The notes below the pieces were generated by a model. That model was given only the letters and a program-made list of their open reading frames with translations, had not been told where the DNA came from and made no database searches. The position numbers and the translations under genes are program-made. Source: Thermoleophilia bacterium (GTDB taxonomy: Bacteria; Actinomycetota; Thermoleophilia; Miltoncostaeales; Miltoncostaeaceae). Taken from it: 64,000 nucleotides of DNA. The DNA lies in assembly GCA_017882545.1 (NCBI GenBank), contig JADGPG010000082.1:25374-89373 (forward strand), in the 5' to 3' direction. This document shows, piece by piece, positions 42,260 through 51,233 of this stretch (within the stretch, counting starts at the first letter, position 1; the number at the start of each line of letters is the position of its first letter).

Positions 42260-43318
42260 ATGCGCCTGGCGCTGGTGATCGACTACCGGAGCCCACCGCG
42301 TCCGCAGCTCGAGCGGATTGCGGCACTGGAGGATGCCGGGCTCGACATGGTGTGGGTCCCTGAGGCGTGGGGCTATGACGCGCCCAGCCTGCTGGGATAC
42401 CTCGCCGCACGGACGCGGCGTGTGACGCTCGCGTCGGGAATCCTGCCGGTGTTCTCGCGTACCCCCGCCCTGATCGCCCAGACCGCGGCCGGGATCGCCG
42501 AGATCTCCGGGGGACGGTTTGAACTCGGGCTCGGGACGTCGGGACCGCAGGTCGTTGAGGGGTTCCACGGCGTGCGGTTCCGCCACGCGGGGGCGCGGCT
42601 CGCCGACACGGTCGACCTCTGCCGCGCCCTCTGGTCCGGCGAGACCTCCCAATTCGCCGGCGCCGCGATCCGAATACCGCCGGATGACGGTCGCGGGATC
42701 GGCCGTCCACTGCGGCTGTTGGCACCCGGCGGTGTCGGTCGGATCCCGATCCACCTTGCGGTGATGCGCCCCGCGATGGTCGAACTGGCGGCGCGGGTCG
42801 CCGACGGCTGGTATCCGCTGTTCTTCACGACCGCCGGTGCGGACGAGGTCTGGGGCGCCGCCCGCGCACGCGGCGCGGCCCGGCGGGACCCGGCGCTCGG
42901 CCCGCTCCAGATCACCGTCGAACGCGCCTGCGCGATCGGTACGGGCCCGGAGGTCGAATCCGCGCGGGAGGCGGCCCGCGCGGACATCGCGCGATATGTC
43001 GGGGGTATGGGTGCCCGCGGCGCGAACTTCTATACCGATGTGGCCGCCGCCCTCGGGTGGCCGGATGCCGCCCAGCGTATTCAGGATCACTATCTTGCCG
43101 GCAACCGCACGGCCGCCGCCGGGGCGGTCCCCGAGGACATGCTTCGTGCGCTGACCTTGTGCGGGACGGCCCGGGAAGTTCGCGCGCAGGTGGCGGCGCT
43201 TGGCGCCGCCGGCGTGACGACCCTGATCGTCCGATCGTCCGGGCGCGACCCCGGGGCGGTGATCGATGAACTTCGCGCCGCCACGGCTGCCACGGCGCCG
43301 GGGTCGTTTACCGGGTAA
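42260..43318 (+). CDS. LLM-class F420-dependent oxidoreductase
   Basis: A 352-residue luciferase-like TIM-barrel protein. RIAALEDAGLDMVWVPEAWGYDAPSLLGYLA in its family form, TLASGILPVFSRTPALIAQTA, GRFELGLGTSGPQVVEGFHG and IPIHLAVMRPAMVELAARVADGW are typical of F420-dependent enzymes related to mycobacterial Rv-type LLMs. Probably uses F420 as hydride carrier; substrate unknown. ATG 42260 with GGAG 8 nt upstream. Confidence 0.9.
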   Translation: MRLALVIDYRSPPRPQLERIAALEDAGLDMVWVPEAWGYDAPSLLGYLAARTRRVTLASGILPVFSRTPALIAQTAAGIAEISGGRFELGLGTSGPQVVEGFHGVRFRHAGARLADTVDLCRALWSGETSQFAGAAIRIPPDDGRGIGRPLRLLAPGGVGRIPIHLAVMRPAMVELAARVADGWYPLFFTTAGADEVWGAARARGAARRDPALGPLQITVERACAIGTGPEVESAREAARADIARYVGGMGARGANFYTDVAAALGWPDAAQRIQDHYLAGNRTAAAGAVPEDMLRALTLCGTAREVRAQVAALGAAGVTTLIVRSSGRDPGAVIDELRAATAATAPGSFTG

Positions 43319-43389
43319 CCAGTTTGCGTGGGGCGGCCCGGCGTGCGACAATCCGGGCGGATTCACCAGACCAAAGGACGGACACCCAG

Positions 43390-43707
43390 ATGGTGACGCT
43401 CACCCCCGCGGCAGCAGAGCACCTCAAGGAACTCGTCGTCGCCGAGGTTCCCGGTGCGGGCCTGCGGCTGCAGGTGATTCCGGGCGGCTGTTCCGGTTTC
43501 GAGTACGCCTTGTCACTCGGTGCTCCAGAAGACGGCGATGAGGTGCTGGAGGATGGCGGTGCGACCGTGATCGTCGACCGCTTCAGCGTGCCGTACCTCC
43601 TCGGCGCCCAGGTCGACTACGAAGAGAGCTTTCAGGGTGCCGGGTTCGTGATCAAGAATCCAAACGCGACCGCATCCTGCGGCTGCGGCAAGAGCTTCAC
43701 GGCCTAG
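43390..43707 (+). CDS. A-type Fe-S cluster carrier (IscA/ErpA/HesB family)
   Basis: A 105-residue A-type carrier. The three cluster cysteines are Cys34 (GGCSGF), Cys97 and Cys99 (SCGCGKSF). VDYEESFQGAGFVIKNPNA is the family's middle region. It passes [2Fe-2S] or [4Fe-4S] clusters to apo-enzymes. Single gene, 71 bp after the LLM enzyme; a Rieske-type gene lies about 1.3 kb downstream. Confidence 0.95.
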   Translation: MVTLTPAAAEHLKELVVAEVPGAGLRLQVIPGGCSGFEYALSLGAPEDGDEVLEDGGATVIVDRFSVPYLLGAQVDYEESFQGAGFVIKNPNATASCGCGKSFTA

Positions 43708-43793
43708 GGCCGGGAGCGGCGTGGTCGCATGGGATGATTGGGCGCGTTCGCCGGGCGCCGGCATGGTGACCGCGCGCCGGGAGGACGGCGAGG

Positions 43794-44984
43794 ATGCCTG
43801 AGGCCGTCATTGCGAGAGCGGTCCGGACGCCGATCGGAACCTTCAACGGGGCGTTCGCCTCCGTCGCCGCCACAGACTTGGCAGCGGTCGTGATCGCGGC
43901 AGTGCTCGAGCGCGCCGGCGTTCCCGCCGACGCGGTCGACGACGTCATTCTCGGCAACGTGTTGTCTGCCGGCCTGGGACAGGGCGTCGTGCGTCAGTCC
44001 GCACTTCGCGCCGGGCTGTCGGAGCGGGTGCCCGCGATGGCCGTCAACCAGCTGTGCGGATCCGGGTTGCGCGCCGTGGCGATCGCGGCCCAGCAGATCC
44101 AGTTGGGCGACTCGCGCGTGGTCGTCGCAGGCGGAACGGAGAATATGACGCGCGCGCCGTACTTGCTCGAGCAGGCCCGCGGCGGATACCGCCTTGGGAA
44201 CGGCACCATCTATGACTCGCTCATCCGTGATGGCCTGTGGTGCGCGATAACAGATGTCCACATGGGCTCTACGGCCGAGAACATCGCCACCGATTTCGGG
44301 ATCAACCGCGAGGATCAGGACGCGTTCGCCGCCCAGTCGCATCACCGTGCCGGCCAGGCCATGGCCGCCGGTCGCTTCGCGGCCGAGATCGTGCCCGTGC
44401 CCGTCCCGCAGCGCCGCGCCGCGCCGCGGGTCGTTACCGTCGACGAGCACCCGCGTCCGGACACCACGGGCGAGGCGCTCGCGGCCCTTCGTCCAACCTT
44501 CGATCCCGACGGGACGGTCACCGCCGGCAATGCGTCGGGCATCAACGACGGAGCAGCCGCCGTGCTGGTGATGGATGCCGAGACCGCCGGCAAGTACGGG
44601 GTGGCACCGATGGCGACCGTTCGTAGTTGGGCGACGGCAGGTGTCCCGCCCCGCATCATGGGCATGGGTCCTGTGGAGGCCATTCCGTTGGCGCTGGCGA
44701 AGGCCGGCCTCGAGCTCGCCGACATCGGGCTGGTCGAGCTCAACGAGGCGTTTGCGGCCCAGAGTCTGGCGGTGATCCGCGCGCTCGGCATCGATCCCGA
44801 GATCACCAACGTCAACGGCGGTTCGATCGCTCTGGGCCACCCGGTCGGTGCATCCGGTGCGCGCGTGCTGACGACTCTCCTGTTCGAAATGCAGCGCCGC
44901 GAGGTGCGGTTCGGCCTCGCGGCACTGTGTATCGGGGGCGGTCAGGGGATTGCGATGGTGCTCGAACGGGCGGCGGGCGCCTGA
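43794..44984 (+). CDS. Acetyl-CoA acetyltransferase (thiolase)
   Basis: A 396-residue thiolase. Nucleophile Cys88 is in NQLCGSGLRAV, followed by GGTENMTRAPYLL, NEAFAAQSLAV, the His in GHPVGASGARVL and the second Cys in LCIGGGQG. It condenses or cleaves acyl-CoAs in beta-oxidation or acetoacetyl-CoA formation; chain length cannot be told. The broken Rieske/GltS-like gene begins 19 bp after its stop, so both were probably one operon. Confidence 0.95.
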   Translation: MPEAVIARAVRTPIGTFNGAFASVAATDLAAVVIAAVLERAGVPADAVDDVILGNVLSAGLGQGVVRQSALRAGLSERVPAMAVNQLCGSGLRAVAIAAQQIQLGDSRVVVAGGTENMTRAPYLLEQARGGYRLGNGTIYDSLIRDGLWCAITDVHMGSTAENIATDFGINREDQDAFAAQSHHRAGQAMAAGRFAAEIVPVPVPQRRAAPRVVTVDEHPRPDTTGEALAALRPTFDPDGTVTAGNASGINDGAAAVLVMDAETAGKYGVAPMATVRSWATAGVPPRIMGMGPVEAIPLALAKAGLELADIGLVELNEAFAAQSLAVIRALGIDPEITNVNGGSIALGHPVGASGARVLTTLLFEMQRREVRFGLAALCIGGGQGIAMVLERAAGA

Positions 44985-45003
44985 CCCGACGGTCGGCGGC
45001 CCG

Positions 45004-46564
45004 TTGGACACGCCGCTGGCCCTCTTGGCCGACGTGCAGGACCGGACGCCGACCGGCGCGCGGGCAGCGGGAGTCGACCTGGTGATCGTGCGGTATGGGG
45101 ACGCGCACTCGGTGCTCTACGGGCGCTGCCAGCACCGCGGGGTACTGCTCGCCGACGGGCACGTCGACGGCGAAAACCTCATCTGCGGAGTGCACGGCTG
45201 GGACTACCGCATCGACACGGGCGTCTCCGACTACAACCCGGCCGAATGTCTGCACCGCTTCGACAGCGCAGTGATCGATGGGCGCATCATGGTCCGCACG
45301 GCCGAGCTGGCGGCCTACAGGACCTCCCGTGGCGGTCCACCCGCCGGCGCGCCCGACGAATATGCGGTGCACTACGCCAGCGCGCACGCCACGCCCGAGG
45401 AGCCGTTTATCGGCGACATCCACGAGTTGGCCCGGAACGGCCTGAGCCGGGTCGGGCACCACGGGCCAATGGCTGCGATGGGCGTTCCGCGGGACCGGTA
45501 GCCCTCGTGGGACGACATCCAGATCGTCACCGCGCAGCTGGCGCGGCTGCCACTGCTGGATGACACGCCGGTGGACACCGGCGTGGTGATCGGCCCGCGC
45601 GCGGGCCGCCCGCTGCGGTTGGACATTCCCATCATTGTCTCGGACATGAGCTTCGGCGCACTTTCGGCCGAGGCGAAGGTTGCGCTGGCCCGGGGGGCGG
45701 AACGGGCGGGCACCGGTATCTGCTCCGGTAAGGGGGGGCATGCTGCCGGACGAACAGGCGGAGAACTCCCGTTATTTCTATGAGCTGGCGTCGGGGCGCT
45801 TCGGATGGTCGCCGGCGTGCCTGGGGGTGGTCCAGGCATTCCATCTCAAGTTCGGGCAGGGCGCCAAGACGGGAACCGGGGGTCACCTGCCGGGCAGCAA
45901 GGTGACCGGACAGATCGCCGAGGTCCGCGGGTTGCCCGAGGGGACTGCGGCGGTGTCGCCCGCGACGTGTCCCGAGTTCGTGTCGGTCGCCGACATCGCG
46001 GCGTTCCTTGCCGAGCTGCGGGAGCGTGCGGGCGGCATTCCCTTTGGCGCCAAGCTGTCGGCACAGCACATCGAGGCCGACATCGACGCCGCCCTCGAGC
46101 TCGGGGTGGACTACATCATCCTCGACGGGCGCGGCGGCGGTACCGGCGCTGCGCCGACGCTGTTTCGCGACAACATCTCGGTGCCCACGATTCCCGCGCT
46201 GGCACGCGCTCGGCGCCACCTCGACCGACGCGGGTGCGGCGACGTGACACTCGTGGCCACGGGCGGCATTCGTACGGTCGCCGACATGGTCAAGGCGCTC
46301 GCCCTGGGGTCCGACGCGGTCGCGGTCGCCAACTCGGCGCTGCAGGCCATCGGCTGCGTCGGCATGCGTGCATGCAACACCGACAACTGCCCGGTCGGAA
46401 TCGCAACCCAGAAACCGCACCTGCGCGCGCGACTGCCTGTTGAGGAGGCCGCGGCGCGGCTGGGTCGCTATCTCGAGGCCACCACCGATCTGATCCGGGT
46501 GATGGCGCGGGCGTGCGGGCACACCAGCGTGTCCGGTTTCTCTCCTGATGACCTGATGACCTGA
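45004..46564 (+). pseudogene. Rieske + FMN-binding glutamate-synthase-like gene, broken by a TAG and a frameshift
   Basis: Read as one gene, this encodes an N-terminal Rieske-type [2Fe-2S] domain (GRCQHRG and CGVHGWDYR, ligands CxH and CxxH) followed by an FMN-binding glutamate synthase-like barrel (SDMSFGALSAEAKVALARG, GTGICSG, GAKTGTGGHLPGSKV, SAQHIEADIDAALELGVDYI in its family form, DGRGGGTGAAPT, NCPVGIATQ). The frame is interrupted by TAG at 45499-45501, just before the conserved PSWDDIQ homologue (SWDDIQIV), and by one extra base in a run of seven G at 45732-45738; dropping one G restores GGMLPDEQ. TTG 45004 is the likely start. Two independent lesions suggest a pseudogene, though assembly error is possible for the homopolymer. 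Confidence 0.85.
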
Positions 46565-46584
46565 TGACCTGATGACCTGGTGAC
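46545..46584. repeat. Tandem 8-bp repeat CTGATGAC, five units
   Basis: Four perfect copies of CTGATGAC (46545-46576) are followed by one variant, CTGGTGAC (46577-46584). The first two and a half units encode the C-terminal DDLMT and the stop of the broken glutamate-synthase-like gene. A unit not divisible by three can change the C-terminus by slippage. Confidence 0.9.
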
Positions 46585-46679
46585 CTTCGACCGCGACATG
46601 TCCCACGTGTCGGGCGTGCGGTTTGCGGGGGTTGGCGCGCCTTGGGCGTCCTGACCGGCCCCGGGCGCGGGCGGCTGCG

Positions 46680-47384
46680 CTAGTCGGCCGGTGTGTCGCC
46701 GGACACGTGCCCGTCGACGATCCGCACGATTCGGTCGGCGTAGTGGGTGATCCGGTCGTCGTGGGTGACGATGATCGCCGCCTTGCCGCGGGACTTCATC
46801 TCCTCGCGGATCAAGTGCACGACCTGATCTCCGAGCTCGGTGTCGAGCGCGGACGTCGGCTCGTCGAAGAGCACCAGCGCCGGCTCGTTCATCAGTGCCC
46901 GCCCGATCGCCACGCGCTGGCGCTGCCCGCCCGACAACTGCGCCGGGAGGTTCTTGGCGCGGTCGCTGAGCCCGAGCTCCTCGAGCAGCTGATCGGCCCG
47001 GTCGCGGGCCCGGGCGCCGGTGCGGGGGCCGATCTCGTCGACGACCAGAAGGTTCTCGCGCGCGGTCAGGAACGGAACCAGGTTCACGGTCTGGAAGACG
47101 AAGCCGACGGCCGTGCGGCGGAACAGGGTCAATTCCCGCGCGTTGTATTGTGAGATGTCCTGGCCGCCGACGACGACGCTTCCCTCGGTCGCGGTCAGGA
47201 GCCCCCCGGCGATCGAGCACAGCGTGGTCTTCCCGGATCCGGACGGGCCGATGAGGGCGAGGATCTCATCGTGTCCGACAGTGAGGTCGACACCGTCGAG
47301 CGCGACGACGACATCGTCGCCGACGGCGAACGTCTTGCGGACGTCCGTCATCTGCAGGGCGAGCTCGGTTGCGGTTATGGACAT
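46680..47384 (-). CDS. ABC transporter ATP-binding protein (LolD/MacB type)
   Basis: A 234-residue ATPase. Walker A GPSGSGKTT, Q-loop VFQTVNLVPFLTARENL, signature LSGGQRQRVAIGRAL, Walker B ALVLFDEPTSALD and the H-loop IIVTHDDR are intact. The LolD/MacB-like sequence, together with the two FtsX permeases directly upstream on the same strand, indicates a mechanotransmission-type exporter for lipoproteins, peptides or drugs. It is the last gene of the three-gene operon. Confidence 0.94.
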   Translation of the reverse strand: MSITATELALQMTDVRKTFAVGDDVVVALDGVDLTVGHDEILALIGPSGSGKTTLCSIAGGLLTATEGSVVVGGQDISQYNARELTLFRRTAVGFVFQTVNLVPFLTARENLLVVDEIGPRTGARARDRADQLLEELGLSDRAKNLPAQLSGGQRQRVAIGRALMNEPALVLFDEPTSALDTELGDQVVHLIREEMKSRGKAAIIVTHDDRITHYADRIVRIVDGHVSGDTPAD

Positions 47385-47433
47385 GTCGTTCTCCGGAGTG
47401 CGGACGGCGGCGGGGATGCGGTCATGGGCACGT

Positions 47434-48546
47434 TCATTGGCCTCCGCCGATGGCGGATGCCGGGTCGATGCGTAGTACGCGGCGCAGCGAGAAGGCGCAT
47501 CCGATGACGGCGGCGATCACGAGGAAGGCGATACTTGAGATCAGTCGCAGCGGAGTTGCCACGAAGGGAATCGTGCCGGGCGGGATCACGGCGGCCACAA
47601 TCAGCGATGCGACCACTCCGATTGCCGACGCGATCAGCGTGACGATCAGGGCCTGCACGAGAACGCCCCAAAACAGCGCCGACGAGCTCGCACCCAACGC
47701 CTTCAGGACGCCGTACAGGGCGGTGCGCTCGATGGTGATCAGCGCAAAGAACAGTGCCACGACGACGATGGCGATGACAACGGTGACGCCGATGATCTGG
47801 TCAAACACCGTCTGCTGCTGAGAGACGCCGGGCAGTGCGTCGATCGACTGGCCGATCGTCAGCGTCGTCGTGGCACCGGAGGTTGCGGCATCGATCGCGG
47901 CCGGGGTCGCGGCGTGTGGCGCGGCGGAGCGCACCACCAGGGCCTGCACGACACCCGGCCCGACGCGCTCTCCGGGCCGGTTTGCCGACTGGGTCGCTCG
48001 CCAGGTGGCAAGCGATCCCCACAGCGTCGCCTGACCGAGATAGCGCGTGTCGTCAACGAATCCGATGATCGTGATGGGGGTGCGCGCCGGGCCGAGTGCG
48101 ACGGTCGTGCCGCGGTGGACACCCTGAGATTCGAGTGAGCTGTCCGCAAAGGCCTCGCCAGCCGGCGGCGGGGTCGCGGGCAGGCCGCGCGGCGCGAGTT
48201 CGTAGCCCATCAGGACGACCGGGACGAGGTCCCGGGGCCCGTGACCGGGCACGCGCGACCCGAGCTGCACGCTTCCGATGCCCCCCACGTTTACGGCGCC
48301 GGCGACCCCGTCGACCTGGGTGCGGGTCTCCGGCGTGATCCGGCTACGCACGAGCGAGTTGCGGGCCGTGGTCGAAAACACGATCAGCTGCCCACGTTGG
48401 GCGCGCAGAGCCCCGGTACTCCCGGCCACAAGTCCATCCAGCAGGCCGCCAAGGAACATCAGCAGCAGGGCGATCAGCGTGAGGATGACCGTCGCGACGA
48501 CGAATCGACCCGGACGGCGCCACAGCTCGCGAATGGCCAGCCTCAT
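47434..48546 (-). CDS. FtsX-family ABC permease (second of pair)
   Basis: A 370-residue permease: one N-terminal helix after MRLAIRELWRRPGRFVVATV, a large extracytoplasmic domain (about 40-235), then three helices with IERTALYGVLKALGASSSALFWGVL, the FtsX coupling-helix signature, and the end RRVLRIDPASAI. The ATG (48546) overlaps the stop of the upstream permease as ATGA. It pairs with that permease to form a heterodimeric channel for the ATPase encoded next. Confidence 0.9.
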   Translation of the reverse strand: MRLAIRELWRRPGRFVVATVILTLIALLLMFLGGLLDGLVAGSTGALRAQRGQLIVFSTTARNSLVRSRITPETRTQVDGVAGAVNVGGIGSVQLGSRVPGHGPRDLVPVVLMGYELAPRGLPATPPPAGEAFADSSLESQGVHRGTTVALGPARTPITIIGFVDDTRYLGQATLWGSLATWRATQSANRPGERVGPGVVQALVVRSAAPHAATPAAIDAATSGATTTLTIGQSIDALPGVSQQQTVFDQIIGVTVVIAIVVVALFFALITIERTALYGVLKALGASSSALFWGVLVQALIVTLIASAIGVVASLIVAAVIPPGTIPFVATPLRLISSIAFLVIAAVIGCAFSLRRVLRIDPASAIGGGQ

Positions 48547-49658
48547 CGTCCACCCTCCCCGGTCGTCGCCTCGACAGGGTCGATCCGCAAGACACGGGCG
48601 ATCGCTGCGAACGCGCTGGCCACGCCGAGCACCAACAGCAGGACGGCCCACGTGAGCACTGCGGCCGGGTCAAATCTCAGTGACAACGAGCCGACTTTGG
48701 TCTGGGACAGCGGGGCGTACAACAGGGTGCCGACCAGGATTCCGCCGCCGAGGATGATCAGCACCTGCACGAGCAGTGCCCGAACGAGGACCCCCGACGG
48801 TGCCCCGATTGCCCGCAGCAGCGTCAGCGCGCGAGACTTCTGCAGGGTGATGATCAGGAAAAACAGGCCCGTCACCAACGGGACAACGAGCGCAAACAGC
48901 AGGAAGATGACGTCGAATGAGCTCGTGACGGCCGTGACCCCCGGCGTATCGGCCGCCGCTTGGCTGCGCGTCAGCGCATCCGCCTGCGGGAGGGCCGCAT
49001 TGATGCGGGCGGTGATCTGGGTGTCACTGATTCCGGCATCCGGGCGGACGCCGATCACGTTCGGCAGGATCGCCGCGGCGTCGGGGTTGGTGGCTCGCGC
49101 CGCGGCCACGTAGTCCGGCCAGCGGACCGACAGGGTCGGCGTCACCTGGATCTGGGCGTCCCGGGCCAGGCCCACGACGGTCAGATCCGGGCGCCCGGCG
49201 CTCCCGAGCACGGCAACCTTCTGACCGATTCGGAAGTCGCCTTCGCTGCCGACCGCCTCACCAGGCGCAGCCGGGAGGCGTCCTGCGCTCAACGGCTGCG
49301 GGGCGCCGAGATCGGCGTGCTCGTATCCGATGATCGCGGCATCCGACTGGGCCCGGCCGTCGATCGCGACCGTGAAGGTCCGCTGACCGATGCGGCCGGT
49401 GTGGGCCACGCCGGGGACGCGGGCGATCCCCGCCTCGAGGTCCGGCGTGATGCTGCTGCCCTGAAGCGTCCGCTCGCCGTCGACTGAGTACACGAGCACC
49501 GGTGCGGACTGACGCTCGATCGCCCCGATAAACGACGTGATGAGACCGGTCTGCAGGGCCTGCTGCGTGAGGATCAGGAAGACCAGGAGCGCGATCGCCG
49601 CAATCAGCAGGCCGAAGCGCGTCTTGGCGCGGCCAATCTCTCGAAACGCTAGAAACAT
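48543..49658 (-). CDS. FtsX-family ABC permease (first of pair)
   Basis: A 371-residue permease with the same plan: MFLAFREIGRAKTRFGLLIA and first helix, extracytoplasmic domain (about 40-240), then three helices with LQKSRALTLLRAIGAPSGVLVRALL and the end RVLRIDPVEATTGEG. The two permeases share layout and C-terminal RIDP motif, consistent with duplication. ATG 49658 is the natural start; a longer frame to 49739 is upstream noise. First gene of the exporter operon. Confidence 0.9.
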   Translation of the reverse strand: MFLAFREIGRAKTRFGLLIAAIALLVFLILTQQALQTGLITSFIGAIERQSAPVLVYSVDGERTLQGSSITPDLEAGIARVPGVAHTGRIGQRTFTVAIDGRAQSDAAIIGYEHADLGAPQPLSAGRLPAAPGEAVGSEGDFRIGQKVAVLGSAGRPDLTVVGLARDAQIQVTPTLSVRWPDYVAAARATNPDAAAILPNVIGVRPDAGISDTQITARINAALPQADALTRSQAAADTPGVTAVTSSFDVIFLLFALVVPLVTGLFFLIITLQKSRALTLLRAIGAPSGVLVRALLVQVLIILGGGILVGTLLYAPLSQTKVGSLSLRFDPAAVLTWAVLLLVLGVASAFAAIARVLRIDPVEATTGEGGR

Positions 49659-49960
49659 GGGTGTCGGGTACCTCGACGGGGACGAGGGTGCACGTCGCGG
49701 CGGCCGTGGGGAGCGGCCGTGCCAGCCTATCCGACCCACGGCGCCGACCTTGGGGGATCGTCACCCGACTGGGTGCGGATGCTGGTGCGCGGGTCGTCGC
49801 TCCCGCCCTGTCATAAATGCAGCATGGTGCCCGACGCCGCGAGTAGTACGCACATCCTCGTCGTCGAAGACACGGAGAAGTTCGTCGACCTCGACACGCA
49901 GCTCACCGCGTCGTTTGCCGGTGAGCTGCGGCCGGTTCCGGGTGACTCCGGGAGGGGGCG
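49659..49960. other. Gap between the lactonase-like gene and the ABC operon, no clear gene
   Basis: About 300 bp that must hold the promoter of the ABC operon (minus strand). A plus-strand frame here includes THILVVEDTEKFVDLDTQL, which faintly resembles the start of a response regulator receiver domain but ends in sequence antisense to the lactonase gene. It may be a gene remnant or chance. No repeat or RNA was recognised. Confidence 0.4.
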
Positions 49961-51109
49961 CTATCCGGTCGTCGCGATGCCTTCGATCCCGGTCGGAAGC
50001 ACGGACACCGTGCCGACCTTGGTGCGCGCGCCGTCACCGGCCACCGAGAACGCGTCGACCGTGCCGCCGCCGCCGCTCTCCACATAGAGGAAGCGCCCGT
50101 GACCCGCAGCGGCGGAATCCGTGGTACCGGCACCCGCGGTGCCAGCGATTCCGATCAGCTGGGGTGCGCCCAGTGGGTTGAGGCGGTACGCGCTGATGTT
50201 GGCGCTGCCGGCGTTGGAGACGAAGAACACGCTGCGCGCGTGTGTGATCCAGCACGCCGCCGCCTGGCCGTCCGCCTGGGACCCGATCAGCTGGGCGGCA
50301 CCGCCACCGGCCAGCGTCTACGCCGAGATCGTGCTGGTCGCGGCCTCGGCGACGACAATCTCACCGTCGGGGCCGGTGGCAAACGCGAACGGTACCGGGG
50401 TCGCGGATGCGGTCGATACCGGCGCGGGACCCAAGAACCCACCGTGCCCGACGCGGAACACGTCCAGGCTGCTGGTGCTGGCCTTCGTCGTCACGACGAG
50501 CTGACGGCCGTGGTCGGCGAACCCGACCTGACCCGGCGACTTGAGGAAGTTCGGCACGGGGGTGTTGCCCAGGCCGAGCGACCTGGTCGAGCCGGTGATC
50601 TGGTGCAGGTGCCCGTCGCCGATGCGGAAGCCGCTGACGGCCCCGTCGCCACCGCTGTTGAGGACGTAGACCAGGTCATCGCGGACCGCGATGCTTGCCG
50701 GGAAGACACCGCCCGAGGGGAGTGTTTGACGCAACTGGAGTGACGTGCCGGCGACGCGGAAGACCAAGATCGTGTTGCTGCCGGCATTGACGGCCAGCAG
50801 CAGCCGGCCGCCGTCGGCGGTCGTGAGCGACCCTTGCCATGCGAGGGGGTCGGCCGTCGCGCCCGCAGCGACGGCGCCGTTGCCGCCCGTCGCATACGCA
50901 CCCGTGAACGAGAGCGTGCCGTCGTTGGCGCGCCGATACGCGCGAACCGCATTGCCAGACGAGGCGTCGGTCTGGACGAAGACGGCGGGCACCCCGCCGC
51001 GATGGTCGCGAGGCCGGTGATGACTGTGGCCATTCGCGGCGACGGCGGGCACCGCGGCGACGGCGGTGGCGAGGATGGCGCCGGTGAATGAGCGGCTGAG
51101 AGGTTGCAG
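49961..51109 (-). pseudogene. Secreted lactonase-like beta-propeller gene interrupted by an in-frame TAG
   Basis: The product would be a signal-peptide-bearing seven-bladed propeller of the lactonase/YVTN type (repeats such as NTILVFRVAGTSLQLRQTL, SPGQVGFADHGRQLVVTTK, NAGSANISAYRLNPLGAPQ). After STISA the codon is TAG (50318-50320), yet the same frame continues as TLAGGGAAQLIGS and QAAACWI, standard for this family, to a TAG at 49961-49963. A Tyr (TAC) is expected at the interruption. The start appears to be CTG 51109: AAGGAG lies 6 nt upstream and MQPLSRSFTGAILATAVAAV is a good signal peptide; a TTG at 51151 has no ribosome site. Confidence 0.8.
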
Positions 51110-51221
51110 AGGGGGCTCCTTGTTGGAGGGAAACGTCCTCCGGTAGTCCAAGGCGCCCGTGCCGCGTTACACCGGTCCGGTGCGTGGGACCATCGGGCAG
51201 TTCGGGGCCGGCGCGGTTGGA

Positions 51222-51227
51222 TAGTGT
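51222..51227 (+). promoter_or_regulatory. -10 element (TAGTGT) of the ECF sigma gene
   Basis: TAGTGT ends 6 nt before the GTG at 51234, with no ribosome site in between, another leaderless-type arrangement. Confidence 0.4.
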
Positions 51228-51233
51228 GGCCAC

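Noticed and set aside
46468..47220. 250-codon minus-strand frame across the ABC gene start with HQVIRSSGHQVIRSSG
   Set aside because: It is a shadow of the ATPase gene running into the 8-bp tandem repeat, which produces the repeated peptide.
49719..50087. 122-codon plus-strand frame with ILVVEDTEKF
   Set aside because: The receiver-like stretch is too short, and most of the frame is antisense to the lactonase-like gene; kept only as a possible remnant.
45499..50320. Amber (TAG) recoding of the genetic code
   Set aside because: TAG terminates several intact genes here (sedolisin, holA, lepA, HIT), so general reassignment is not tenable; the two internal TAGs are treated as individual lesions.
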